14,829 nt of DNA from CAG-390 sp964579135 (GTDB taxonomy: Bacteria; Bacillota; Clostridia; Oscillospirales; CAG-272): positions 1-14,829 of the forward strand of contig CAZOFD010000031.1 of NCBI GenBank assembly GCA_964579135.1, read 5' to 3'. The notes beneath the pieces are model-generated. The model was not told the DNA's origin, did not search any database, and was given only the letters and a program-made list of their open reading frames with translations. This document shows, in pieces, positions 5,900 to 13,275 of the stretch (the first letter of the stretch is position 1; each line of letters opens with the position of its first letter). The translations under genes and the position numbers were made by a program.

Positions 5900-6859
5900 A
5901 TGGCACTTGTAACGACCAAAGAAATGTTTAAAAAAGCGTATGAGGGCGGCTACGCCATCGGCGCTTTTAACATTAACAACATGGAGATAATTCAGGCTAT
6001 CACCGAGGCTGCGGCAGAGGAAAAATCTCCCGTTATCCTGCAGGTATCCGCAGGCGCTCGCAAGTATGCTAAGCACGCATATCTTATGGGGCTTGCAAAA
6101 GCCGCTATCGAAGACAGCGGCATAGACCTTGCTCTCCACCTCGATCACGGCGCGGACTTCGAAATCTGCAAGTCTTGCATAGACGGCGGGTTCTCCTCCG
6201 TTATGATCGACGGCTCGCACCACTCTTTCGAGGACAACATCGCTCTTACCAAAAAGGTAGTCGAATACGCTCACGCACACGGAGTTGTCGTTGAGGGCGA
6301 GCTCGGCGTTCTTGCCGGCGTTGAAGACGACGTCGTTGCCGAGCACTCCTCCTACACCAAGCCCGAAGAGGTTGAGGAATTCGTCGCAAAGACCGGTGTC
6401 GACTCTCTTGCGATCTCCATCGGTACTTCGCACGGTGCGTATAAATTCACGGCAAAGCAGTGCACGAGAAATGCGGACGGAATTCTCGTTCCGCCTCCGC
6501 TCCGCTTCGACATTCTCGAAGAGGTTTCACGCCGCATACCCGGCTTCCCCATCGTTCTCCACGGCGCTTCCAGCGTTCCGCAGGAATACGTTAAGGAGAT
6601 CAATTTGCTCGGCGGACAGCTTCCCGACGCAGTCGGTATCCCCGAGGAGCAGCTCCGCAAAGCGGCTACTCTTGCCGTTTGCAAGATCAATATCGACTCG
6701 GATATTCGCCTTGCTATGACCGCAGGCATCCGCCGCGTGTTCAACGAAAAGCCCTCCGCGTTCGACCCGAGAGAATATCTCACCGTTGCTCGCGCAGAGG
6801 TCAAGAAGATGGTCAAGCACAAGATCGTCGACGTCCTCGGCTCCGCAGGCACTCTTTAA
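5900..6859 (+). CDS. fba: Class II fructose-1,6-bisphosphate aldolase
   Basis: The 319-residue enzyme splits fructose 1,6-bisphosphate into dihydroxyacetone phosphate and glyceraldehyde 3-phosphate in glycolysis, with zinc as cofactor. LHLDHG (79-84) holds the catalytic Asp82 and zinc ligand His83. GTSHGAYK (His178) and VLHGASSVP (His221) supply the other zinc ligands. The NIDSDIR segment (264-270) binds substrate phosphate. The chosen start is the ATG at 5900 with AGGAG eight bases upstream; the same frame is open from 5852, which lies inside the promoter. Codons lean to C-ending forms such as ATC, CTC and AAG more than in the neighbours, as expected for high expression. It is monocistronic, between its own promoter and a strong terminator. 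Confidence 0.97.
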   Translation: MALVTTKEMFKKAYEGGYAIGAFNINNMEIIQAITEAAAEEKSPVILQVSAGARKYAKHAYLMGLAKAAIEDSGIDLALHLDHGADFEICKSCIDGGFSSVMIDGSHHSFEDNIALTKKVVEYAHAHGVVVEGELGVLAGVEDDVVAEHSSYTKPEEVEEFVAKTGVDSLAISIGTSHGAYKFTAKQCTRNADGILVPPPLRFDILEEVSRRIPGFPIVLHGASSVPQEYVKEINLLGGQLPDAVGIPEEQLRKAATLAVCKINIDSDIRLAMTAGIRRVFNEKPSAFDPREYLTVARAEVKKMVKHKIVDVLGSAGTL

Positions 6860-6874
6860 TCGCAAATCGTATAA

Positions 6875-6905
6875 AACGCGCCCCGAATCATCGGGGCGCG
6901 TTTTT
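6875..6905. terminator. Bidirectional terminator between fba and the ABC-F gene
   Basis: AACGCGCCCCGA (6875-6886) pairs perfectly with 6891-6902 around the loop ATCA. TTTTT follows on the plus strand and TTTTATACG on the minus strand. It sits between two convergent genes and should stop both transcripts. Confidence 0.92.
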
Positions 6906-6906
6906 A

Positions 6907-8850
6907 TTATTCGAGTTCCTCGTATATCTCGAGCAATCTTTCCTCATTCGCTTCTATCCGCGCGGATATCTCCGACGCGCGAACGTAATCCGCGGCGGCA
7001 GAACCGTACAGCTCGCGATTCAGCTCGTCTATCTCTTTTTCGAGCCGCTCCTGTTCCCGCACAAGCCTCTCTTTTTTCGCGGCTGCTCGGCGCAGTTCCG
7101 CATTTTCGCGTTTGGCTCGCAGATAAGCCTCTTTTTGCGTTTCTTCGCCCGACGAAGCGCACTCTGCCGCGGCGCCGGTCGCGACCGCGCCGCGCTTCTC
7201 GGCGGCGACGAGCCTTTCACTGCGGGAACACCACTCTTCCCAACCGCTGCCGACGTTTACCGGCATATCGCAAACGCCGCCCTTGCCGTCGAACCCTATC
7301 ATACGATTGGCGATCTTGTCTATAAACGTTCTGTCGTGCGAAACGCAGATTATCGTGCCGCCGTAATCCTCGAGCGCAGCCTCAAGCGCCTCGCAAGACG
7401 GGATATCGAGGTGGTTCGTCGGCTCGTCGAGTACGAGAACGTTCATCTTTTTTAACATCAACTTAACGAGCGTCAGCCTTGCTCTCTCACCACCGGAAAG
7501 CAAACGGATCTCCTTGTAAACGTCGTCCCCGCGAAAGAGCATAGCGGCGAGAGCGGAGCGAAGATCCTTTTCTTTCATATTCGGGTACTCGCTCCAAAGC
7601 TCCTCGAGCACGGTTTTTTCGAGATCGAGCCTTTGGTTTTCCTGGTCGTAATATCCTATCTGCAAATTGTGACCGTAATCGAGCACACCGTCGACAAGAT
7701 GCAATTTTCCCGCAACGATCTTTACGAGCGTCGACTTGCCGCAACCGTTCGGCCCGACGATAAAGGCACGGTCGCCGCGCTTCAGCGTAAACGTTACGTC
7801 GGAGAAAAGCCGCTTGCCGACGTATCCGAATCCGGCGCGGCGGAAAGAAAGCACGTCGTTTCCGCTTTTGAGCCCCTCGGTAAAGCGCATCCGAACGGTC
7901 GCTTCCTCGCGCTCGGGCGCGGCTACGCGCTCCGTCTTTTCGAGCAATTTCATCCTGCTCTCGGCGGCGATTATATTGCGCTCCCTGTTCCAGCGACGTT
8001 GCTGCTCTATATAAGCCTCTTGCCTCGCTATCTCCTTTTGTTGATCGCGATATTGCTTTTCCGCGATCTCGCGGTCGCGGCGACGCATCTCCGCCGAAGC
8101 GGTATATCCGCCCTTATACAGTTTGGCGTGTCCGCCCGACATAACGAGAGTTTTGTTTGTAACGCGGTCGAGAAAACGCCTGTCGTGCGACACCGTGATA
8201 AGGCATTTTTTATACGACGACAGCGATTCTTCAAGCGCGGAAACGGCATCGGAATCAAGGTGGTTCGTCGGCTCGTCCAAAATAAGCACGTCCGGCTCGC
8301 GACAAAGTTCGCGCGCAAGAGCAAGCCGCGTACGCATTCCGCCCGAAAGCGCGGAGATCGGCAGATCCGCCACGCCCTTGTCAAAACCGAGTTTTTCGAG
8401 GACGGAACGGCACCGCGTGCGAAAATATTCGCCGCCGTTTTCGCGATAACGCTCGAAAATCTCGGAATATTCCCTCGCCAAAAACGTTTTTTCCCTCTCG
8501 TCGCCAGAGCTCTCGAGCGATCTTTCTATCTGCGCCATTCTTTTTTCGGCGGCAAGCAGTTCGGGAAAAGCGGCGTACATCTGTTCGAGCGCACTCTCGC
8601 CGAGTCCCTCGACCGCGTGAAAGGCACTGTCCTGAGCCAAAAAACCGACCGTTTTATCGTTCGATATAAAAAACTCTCCGCCGCTCGCTTCCGTACGACA
8701 GGTCAAAACGGCAAGCAACGTGGATTTTCCGCAGCCGTTGGCGCCGACTATACCGAGCCTGTCGTTCTCCTCAAGCGCAAACGAAACGTTTTCAAACAGT
8801 TGCCGTGCGCCGAAGTGCATCTCCAGCGAATTAACGCTTATAACAGTCAT
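6907..8850 (-). CDS. ABC-F family ATPase (ribosome-associated, YdiF-like)
   Basis: The 647-residue protein has two ATP-binding cassettes and no membrane segment, the layout of ABC-F translation factors that act at the ribosomal E site. The first cassette shows Walker A GANGCGKST (36-44), signature LSGGMRTR (168-175) and Walker B LILDEPTNHLD (189-199). The second shows GPNGCGKST (366-374), LSGGERAR (451-458) and LVLDEPTNHLD (472-482). A charged helical linker lies between them (about 250-325), and a C-terminal coiled coil runs from about 570 to 647. The C-terminal coiled coil suggests a YdiF/Uup-type housekeeping member rather than an antibiotic-resistance protein, but this cannot be decided from sequence motifs. 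The start has a GGAGG site. The leader contains a six-base-pair hairpin at 8877-8893. Confidence 0.92.
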   Translation of the reverse strand: MTVISVNSLEMHFGARQLFENVSFALEENDRLGIVGANGCGKSTLLAVLTCRTEASGGEFFISNDKTVGFLAQDSAFHAVEGLGESALEQMYAAFPELLAAEKRMAQIERSLESSGDEREKTFLAREYSEIFERYRENGGEYFRTRCRSVLEKLGFDKGVADLPISALSGGMRTRLALARELCREPDVLILDEPTNHLDSDAVSALEESLSSYKKCLITVSHDRRFLDRVTNKTLVMSGGHAKLYKGGYTASAEMRRRDREIAEKQYRDQQKEIARQEAYIEQQRRWNRERNIIAAESRMKLLEKTERVAAPEREEATVRMRFTEGLKSGNDVLSFRRAGFGYVGKRLFSDVTFTLKRGDRAFIVGPNGCGKSTLVKIVAGKLHLVDGVLDYGHNLQIGYYDQENQRLDLEKTVLEELWSEYPNMKEKDLRSALAAMLFRGDDVYKEIRLLSGGERARLTLVKLMLKKMNVLVLDEPTNHLDIPSCEALEAALEDYGGTIICVSHDRTFIDKIANRMIGFDGKGGVCDMPVNVGSGWEEWCSRSERLVAAEKRGAVATGAAAECASSGEETQKEAYLRAKRENAELRRAAAKKERLVREQERLEKEIDELNRELYGSAAADYVRASEISARIEANEERLLEIYEELE

Positions 8851-8929
8851 AAAAACCTCCGTTTGATCGCCGGAACGTCGTCGTTAGGACGACTCCGATA
8901 CGTTTATATAAATATTTTCGCGCCGTTTA

Positions 8930-8958
8930 TTGCTTTTGGCGCCGATTTATGATATGAT
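8930..8958 (+). promoter_or_regulatory. Candidate holA promoter
   Basis: TTGCTT (8930-8935), a 17-base spacer and TATGAT (8953-8958) lie 32 bases before the holA start codon, in the divergent region shared with the ABC-F gene. Confidence 0.6.
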
Positions 8959-8990
8959 TTTTAATAATATCCGCAAGCTTGGAGGGCAAA

Positions 8991-10025
8991 ATGAACACAC
9001 CGATAACGGAAACGGAATTTCGTCGCCGCATAAAAAGCGCCCCGGATCCCGTTTATCTGTTTTACGGGGACGAGGACTATCTCAAGCACAATGCCGTTTC
9101 GGTCGCGAAAACGGCGTTTTTCCCCGATAATGCGGCACTCGGATTCGATTTCGTGCATATCGACAGATCCGCGTTTTCGCCCGACGCACTCGCCGCCGCG
9201 GTTATGCCGCCGCCTATGCTTGCGGAACGAAAGCTGACCGTCGTATCGCTGTCGCTCTCCGAGCTTCGCGCAGGCGAACTTTCCGCGCTGACGGACGTCG
9301 CGAAATCACTTGCGGAAGACGACGAAGCGCGTCACACACTGATAATCAATACGCCGAGCGGCGGCTTCGACGCCGGATACCCCAAAAGACCGTCCGCGCT
9401 CCTGCGTTCGCTCTCGGCGTTTCTTATCCCGGTCAACTTCGAAAGGATACCCGCTTCGCGCCTTGCCGCTTGGGCAGGCAGACATTTCGATTCCGCAGGC
9501 GTCGACTCCGACCCCGCGGTCTGCGCGGCGACCGTCGATTACTGCGGCTCCGATATGTTTCGCCTTTCTTCGGAGATAGAAAAGATATCCTATTACGTTC
9601 TCGCTTCGGGAAGAAAAAAGGTGACCACCGACGACGTCGCCCTCGTTGCCTGCCGCACGGAGGAATACGACTCTTTCGCCCTGACGAACGCTCTCCTTGC
9701 GCGAAAATACGGCGAAGCTCTCGCCGTGCTCGCGATAATGAAAGCGGAAAAAGCGGAGCTGACGCGCGTTATGGGCGAGATCGTAAGGGTCGTATGCGAC
9801 CTGCTTACGGTAGCGGTCTGCACAAAAAACGGTATGACGCAATCGGAGATATCCGAAGCCACGGGAATAAAACCGTATCCGCTCGCCAAGTACCTGTCGT
9901 CGCTCGCCGGGACCGACGAGGCGACGTTACGCCGCGCACTCGAGGCGTGCACTGCGGCAGACGCATCGCTGAAGAACGGCGACCGCGATTTTTTGCCGAT
10001 AGAAAGACTGATATGCTCGCTGTGA
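8991..10025 (+). CDS. holA: DNA polymerase III subunit delta
   Basis: The 344-residue protein is the delta subunit of the clamp loader, which opens the beta clamp during replication. The N-terminal segment PVYLFYGDEDYLKHNAV is the degenerate nucleotide-binding-domain start typical of HolA. The middle holds the conserved SDMFRLSSEIEKISYY stretch, and the C-terminal helical domain includes the LTRVMGEIVR segment. The start is the ATG at 8991 with GGAGG at 8981-8985; a TTG at 8979 in the same frame overlaps that site and is rejected. The gene stands alone, followed at once by a terminator. Confidence 0.93.
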   Translation: MNTPITETEFRRRIKSAPDPVYLFYGDEDYLKHNAVSVAKTAFFPDNAALGFDFVHIDRSAFSPDALAAAVMPPPMLAERKLTVVSLSLSELRAGELSALTDVAKSLAEDDEARHTLIINTPSGGFDAGYPKRPSALLRSLSAFLIPVNFERIPASRLAAWAGRHFDSAGVDSDPAVCAATVDYCGSDMFRLSSEIEKISYYVLASGRKKVTTDDVALVACRTEEYDSFALTNALLARKYGEALAVLAIMKAEKAELTRVMGEIVRVVCDLLTVAVCTKNGMTQSEISEATGIKPYPLAKYLSSLAGTDEATLRRALEACTAADASLKNGDRDFLPIERLICSL

Positions 10026-10041
10026 GCGGGAGTGCCCACTC

Positions 10042-10069
10042 GGCTCGGGAGAAATTCTCCCGAGCCTTT
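10042..10069 (+). terminator. holA terminator
   Basis: GGCTCGGGAG (10042-10051) pairs perfectly with CTCCCGAGCC (10057-10066) around a five-base loop. TTTCGTTTCG follows on the plus strand. It starts 17 bases after the holA stop codon. Confidence 0.85.
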
Positions 10070-10120
10070 CGTTTCGCAAGTCGCCGTTTGCCGGATATGC
10101 GCGGAGACAATATCCGTATA

Positions 10121-10169
10121 AACAAAAAGTTTGATAGCCCCGATAACAAAGTATCAAAACTATCAAACT
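10121..10169 (-). terminator. Candidate terminator of the Met-Glu tRNA unit
   Basis: On the minus strand, AGTTTGATAG (10169-10160) pairs with CTATCAAACT (10137-10128) over ten bases and is followed by TTTTGTTTAT. The loop of 22 bases is long but can form an inner GATA/TATC stem. It begins five bases after the encoded CCA end of tRNA-Glu. Confidence 0.7.
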
Positions 10170-10173
10170 CGTT

Positions 10174-10248
10174 TGGTGACCCGTACGGGAATCGAACCCA
10201 TGTTACAGCCGTGAAAGGGCCGTGTCTTAACCGCTTGACCAACGGGCC
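10174..10248 (-). tRNA. tRNA-Glu (TTC)
   Basis: On the minus strand, acceptor stem GGCCCGT pairs with ACGGGTC with one G-T pair. The anticodon stem CGGCC/GGCTG encloses CTTTCAC, giving anticodon TTC. The T-arm GGGTTCGATTCCC and an encoded CCA are present. It is the second gene of the Met-Glu unit, four bases after tRNA-Met. Confidence 0.96.
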
Positions 10249-10252
10249 TTAA

Positions 10253-10329
10253 TGGTAGCGGAAGTCGGACTTGAACCAACGACCATTCGGGTATGAACCG
10301 AGCGCTCTAGCCAACTGAGCTATTCCGCC
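10253..10329 (-). tRNA. Elongator tRNA-Met (CAT)
   Basis: The minus-strand cloverleaf starts GGCGGAATAGCTCAG, with anticodon stem CTCGG/CCGAA and loop TTCATAC, giving anticodon CAT. The acceptor start, the D-arm and the CGGTTCATACCCG arm closely resemble the elongator tRNA-Met of Bacillus. They do not fit an initiator, which lacks the first acceptor base pair and has three G-C pairs at the anticodon stem. A CAT-anticodon tRNA-Ile is less likely but is not excluded by sequence alone. Confidence 0.92.
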
Positions 10330-10343
10330 ATAAGTGCCTGTAA

Positions 10344-10372
10344 ATTATAGCATATCATAAGGTTCGTGTCAA
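10344..10372 (-). promoter_or_regulatory. Consensus promoter of the Met-Glu tRNA unit
   Basis: On the minus strand, TTGACA (10372-10367), a 17-base spacer and TATAAT (10349-10344) match the consensus exactly, 15 bases before tRNA-Met. The hexamers, the spacing and the preceding GTG equal those of the promoter at 178-206. Confidence 0.93.
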
Positions 10373-10410
10373 CACTTTTTTATATTTTTTTCGCATTTTT
10401 TTATTTTTTT
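10373..10410 (-). promoter_or_regulatory. Phased A-tracts upstream of the second tRNA promoter
   Basis: Plus-strand T-runs start at 10376, 10385, 10396 and 10404, about every 9 to 11 bases, directly upstream of the -35 box. The region aligns almost base for base with 207-249 and probably acts as an UP element. Confidence 0.58.
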
Positions 10411-10420
10411 GTTTATCGGA

Positions 10421-10449
10421 TTGAATCTCGAATGTTTTTATTGTATAAT
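10421..10449 (+). promoter_or_regulatory. Promoter of the rnfC-rnfD unit
   Basis: TTGAAT (10421-10426), a 17-base spacer and TATAAT (10444-10449) form a strong candidate promoter, leaving a leader of about 60 bases. It is divergent from the tRNA-Met promoter and separated from it by the T-rich tract. Confidence 0.78.
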
Positions 10450-10514
10450 CATTTATATAAATTGACGATATATACGACTTCGTCGGATCATTATCTGAAA
10501 TGGGAGGAGACACA

Positions 10515-11813
10515 ATGCCGAAATTTTCGCGCCGCTCGTCAAACGATACCGAGAACTGCTTTTCGCTCGTGCCGCCGCCCGACGTGCTTTTTTTCCCGCT
10601 CGCCGAGGATGCGACCTCGCTTTGCAACGGCGGTGCTCACGCCCCCACGGAAAATTATACGATACAAGACGAAAATGCGTGCTCGGTGTCGGAGCTTAAC
10701 TCCGCACACGGCGTAATACTTCCCCTTTGCGGCAAAACGACGGTCGAATACGGAAACGGTAAAAATACGCTTCGACTTGAGGCGGATAAAAACGCGCCGA
10801 CTCCGCTTATCGACCACAACGTACACAATATTGCCGAGCTCGAAAGCGACGATATCGTCCGCATCTGCCGCCTTGGCGGCGTATACGACGGCTCGGAGCC
10901 GCTCGGAGCGAAAATATCCTCTTGTTTCGGAGCGAAAAGACTGCTTATCGACTGCTCTTGCTTCGAAAGGGAAAAAAGCGCGTCTTGCAAACTGTGCGAA
11001 ATTGCAACCGACGACCTTGTCGGCGGCGCGAAAATACTTTGCCGCGCCTTGTCGATCCCTCTTGCGGAACTTATCGTTGACGACGACAACTCACGCTTGG
11101 CAAATAAGATAGAAAAAAGCGCGCGCGGCAGCGAACTTATAAAAACGATAACGATAGTTAACAAATACCGAACGGATAACGAAAAAATCCTCGTTTATTC
11201 GCTCAACGGCAGGGAGATAGCACGCGACTGTTCCGCCGCCGCTGCCGGATACGCCGTATTCGGCGCAGAAGCCGCCGTTGCACTCTACCGCGCCGTTGCT
11301 TATCGCGAGATAAAGGCGCAAAAATACTTTTCGCTCGAATACAATGGCGCCGTGCGCTTTTTAAGGGCTTATATAGGCACTCCGATATCTTCCGTTCTCA
11401 AATTCTGCGGTATAAACGAACACCCGATCAAAATAGTTAACGGCAACGCGCTGACCGGCGTGACCTGCGGCACGGACTTCGTTATAAACGCAAGCGTTTC
11501 GCGAATAACGGTACTCGGCAAACGCGAAGCGACAAAACGAAGCGCACAACGCTGCATAAGGTGCGGCAGGTGCGTCAACGCTTGCCCCATACGCCTTTTG
11601 CCGCACGTTTTATATCGTTTTTCCGAGAAAGAAAATTTGAAAAAAGCCGAAAAATACGGTTTGCACGATTGCATTAACTGCGCTTGTTGCGACGAAGTTT
11701 GCCCCGCGGCGCTCCCTATCTCGTCGACCGCTCGCAAACTTGCGGAAAAAGCGACCGCGGCGTGCCCGGATACCGCTCCGCTTTCGATCGCGGACGATAC
11801 GGCAAAAAAATAA
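10515..11813 (+). CDS. RnfC-like protein (divergent electron transport complex subunit C)
   Basis: The 431-residue protein has the RnfC layout. Two intact ferredoxin-type motifs sit near the C-terminus: CIRCGRCVNACP (Cys347, 350, 353, 357) and CINCACCDEVCP (Cys386, 389, 392, 396). They are followed by the usual short tail. The middle part aligns with the NADH/FMN-binding and SLBB regions but is degraded. The family motif GLGGAGFPTH is here RLGGVYDGSEP, and NGAECEP is replaced by DCSCFER. The N-terminal barrel domain is also hard to recognise. It may therefore no longer bind FMN or NADH. The start is the ATG at 10515 with GGGAGGAG upstream. It is the first gene of a two-gene unit with the RnfD-like gene. 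Full Rnf complexes have six subunits; the other four are not here. Confidence 0.8.
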   Translation: MPKFSRRSSNDTENCFSLVPPPDVLFFPLAEDATSLCNGGAHAPTENYTIQDENACSVSELNSAHGVILPLCGKTTVEYGNGKNTLRLEADKNAPTPLIDHNVHNIAELESDDIVRICRLGGVYDGSEPLGAKISSCFGAKRLLIDCSCFEREKSASCKLCEIATDDLVGGAKILCRALSIPLAELIVDDDNSRLANKIEKSARGSELIKTITIVNKYRTDNEKILVYSLNGREIARDCSAAAAGYAVFGAEAAVALYRAVAYREIKAQKYFSLEYNGAVRFLRAYIGTPISSVLKFCGINEHPIKIVNGNALTGVTCGTDFVINASVSRITVLGKREATKRSAQRCIRCGRCVNACPIRLLPHVLYRFSEKENLKKAEKYGLHDCINCACCDEVCPAALPISSTARKLAEKATAACPDTAPLSIADDTAKK

Positions 11814-11849
11814 CGTCGCTTGCGTTTTATTATGTATAACGGTGATAAA

Positions 11850-12872
11850 ATGAGATCAAAACAATCTTCTCCCACACCATTCGCCTTAAGGCTTAGATAC
11901 CGCCGCCGACGTGGCGACGTCGGCAACGTCTCTCCGCACAAGCTATCGTCGGCGCCTGTCGGCTCCGTTATGACGGACGCATTGATAGCCCTTTCGCCCG
12001 CCGTAATTTGGGCGATTTTGCGCTTCGGCGCGCAAGTGATCACCTCGCTTGCCGTTTCCGTCGGAGTTTGCATCTTAACCGAATTCGCTTTTTCGCTTAT
12101 ACCGAGATTCCGCGACGGCTTTTCGCTGCCGTCCGCCGTCGTAACGGGCTGTATATCGGCTATGTTGCTCCCGCCGTACGCCAACGTTACCGTATTTGCC
12201 GCTACAGCATTCACGGCGGGAAGCGTAAAAACTCTGTTCGGCGGCATCGGCAAAAACCCCGTAAACCCGTCTCTTACGGCTTTTTCGGCAATATCCGCGC
12301 TTTATTTTGCTTTTTCGGGCACTTTTTTTCTTGCCGACGGAATCTCCTCGTCGCTTGCATCGGGATCTTTGCCGAAAACGACGCTTATCGACTGCTTTTT
12401 GGGTAATCGCGACGGCGCTGTCGGGTGTATATCGGCGATCTTGCTGATACTCGGTGGGATATATCTTGCCGCACGTCACTCCTTTTCCGCAAGTATAACC
12501 GTCCCGTTTTTGGCAGTATACGCGATCGCGTGTGCGTTATTCCCGAGAGTCGAGGGCGGCGGACTCACCGCCGTCGCTTACGAACTGCTTGCCTCAAACA
12601 TACTGTTTTGCGCGGTTTTTTCCGCCAACGACCCGGTAACGACTCCGACGGTAAAAAAGGCAAAAACTGTGTGCGGCATCCTTTGCGGACTTATAACTTT
12701 CGCCGTTACGCGACTCGGTATAGAACACCTCGCCGCGCCGATAGCCGTAACGGTATCTAACTTACTTTCGCGTCCGCTGGACACACTCCTTCGCCCCTGC
12801 GTATTCGGGCACGGCAAAAAAAGGGCGTCCGCTTTGCCACCTGCGGCGCACGAAAGCAAAAAAACGAATTGA
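11850..12872 (+). CDS. RnfD/NqrB-family membrane protein (divergent)
   Basis: The 340-residue integral membrane protein belongs to the NqrB/RnfD family. It shows the conserved start VSPHKLSSAPVGSVMTDALI (27-46), the segment GIGKNPVNPSLTAFS, FLGNRDGAVG and the late motif NDPVTTPTVKKA, with about eight to nine membrane helices. Usual family members attach FMN to a threonine in an SGAT/SSATP motif; the aligned stretch here reads DGISSSLASG, so the threonine appears replaced by leucine. The N-terminus is unusually basic (RLRYRRRR at 14-21). The chosen start is the ATG at 11850 with GGTGAT upstream; an ATG at 11832 has no ribosome binding site. It begins 36 bases after the RnfC-like gene and is probably cotranscribed. 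Confidence 0.8.
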   Translation: MRSKQSSPTPFALRLRYRRRRGDVGNVSPHKLSSAPVGSVMTDALIALSPAVIWAILRFGAQVITSLAVSVGVCILTEFAFSLIPRFRDGFSLPSAVVTGCISAMLLPPYANVTVFAATAFTAGSVKTLFGGIGKNPVNPSLTAFSAISALYFAFSGTFFLADGISSSLASGSLPKTTLIDCFLGNRDGAVGCISAILLILGGIYLAARHSFSASITVPFLAVYAIACALFPRVEGGGLTAVAYELLASNILFCAVFSANDPVTTPTVKKAKTVCGILCGLITFAVTRLGIEHLAAPIAVTVSNLLSRPLDTLLRPCVFGHGKKRASALPPAAHESKKTN

Positions 12873-13182
12873 CTCGCATTTTTTCGATCTGCGGTAATAA
12901 TAAGGATAAACGGATAAATATATTGCCTCCCCGGGCACACTAATGCTCGGCGCCATCGTCGCTCCCGACGGCAAAAAGCGTTCGTCGACGAAATTTCGTA
13001 TGGCTTCGTTCAAGTTGCGAACTCTCAAAACGTATTTCCGACAGGTCGCTCTATCGGCAAACGGCGAAACTGCGCGACGTTGTTCGTTTTTGCGTGTTTT
13101 CAATCTCTTCAAACGTTTGATTCTGTGTTTTATACAAAATAATACCTCGAAAAAAGCAAAAAGTTTGTTGATTTTTTCGTTT

Positions 13183-13210
13183 TTGGCAAGCATTATTATC
13201 GTATTATAAT
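13183..13210 (+). promoter_or_regulatory. Candidate promoter P1 of the Crp/Fnr gene
   Basis: TTGGCA (13183-13188), a 16-base spacer and TATAAT (13205-13210) lie about 65 bases before the start codon. Confidence 0.6.
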
Positions 13211-13227
13211 GAAAAAATATTATTTTA

Positions 13228-13236
13228 TGCTATAAT
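13228..13236 (+). promoter_or_regulatory. Candidate promoter P2 of the Crp/Fnr gene (extended -10)
   Basis: TGCTATAAT at 13228-13236 is a perfect extended -10 element, 39 bases before the ATG. No good -35 box precedes it, as is common for extended -10 promoters. It lies 26 bases downstream of the P1 -10 box, so the gene may have two starts. Confidence 0.5.
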
Positions 13237-13275
13237 AAATGCAGTCTTTTACGAATTTCGAAAGGATGTATAGAA

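Larger units (their letters stand above)
12873..13275. other. 400-base gap between the RnfD-like gene and the Crp/Fnr gene
   Basis: No gene is supported here. A plus-strand frame of 88 codons (12943-13209) has no ribosome binding site and overlaps the promoter of the next gene. A minus-strand frame of 143 codons (13193-12762) runs into the RnfD-like gene. No clear intrinsic terminator for the RnfD-like gene is visible. Two overlapping perfect 12-base palindromes, TTCGTCGACGAA (12981-12992) and ACGAAATTTCGT (12988-12999), stand out. The last 100 bases are AT-rich and hold promoter elements. Confidence 0.6.

Noticed and set aside
8851..8900. Antibiotic-responsive attenuator before the ABC-F gene
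   Set aside because: Only one six-base-pair hairpin is present, with no leader peptide, no alternative pairing and no U-tract.
7633..8952. 439-codon plus-strand frame
   Set aside because: It is antisense to the ABC-F gene, whose Walker and signature motifs fix the coding strand.
9470..10252. Arg-rich 260-codon plus-strand frame
   Set aside because: It runs in another frame of holA and then through a terminator and a tRNA gene.
11369..12253. 294-codon minus-strand frame
   Set aside because: It is antisense to the RnfC-like and RnfD-like genes, which have recognisable motifs and ribosome binding sites.
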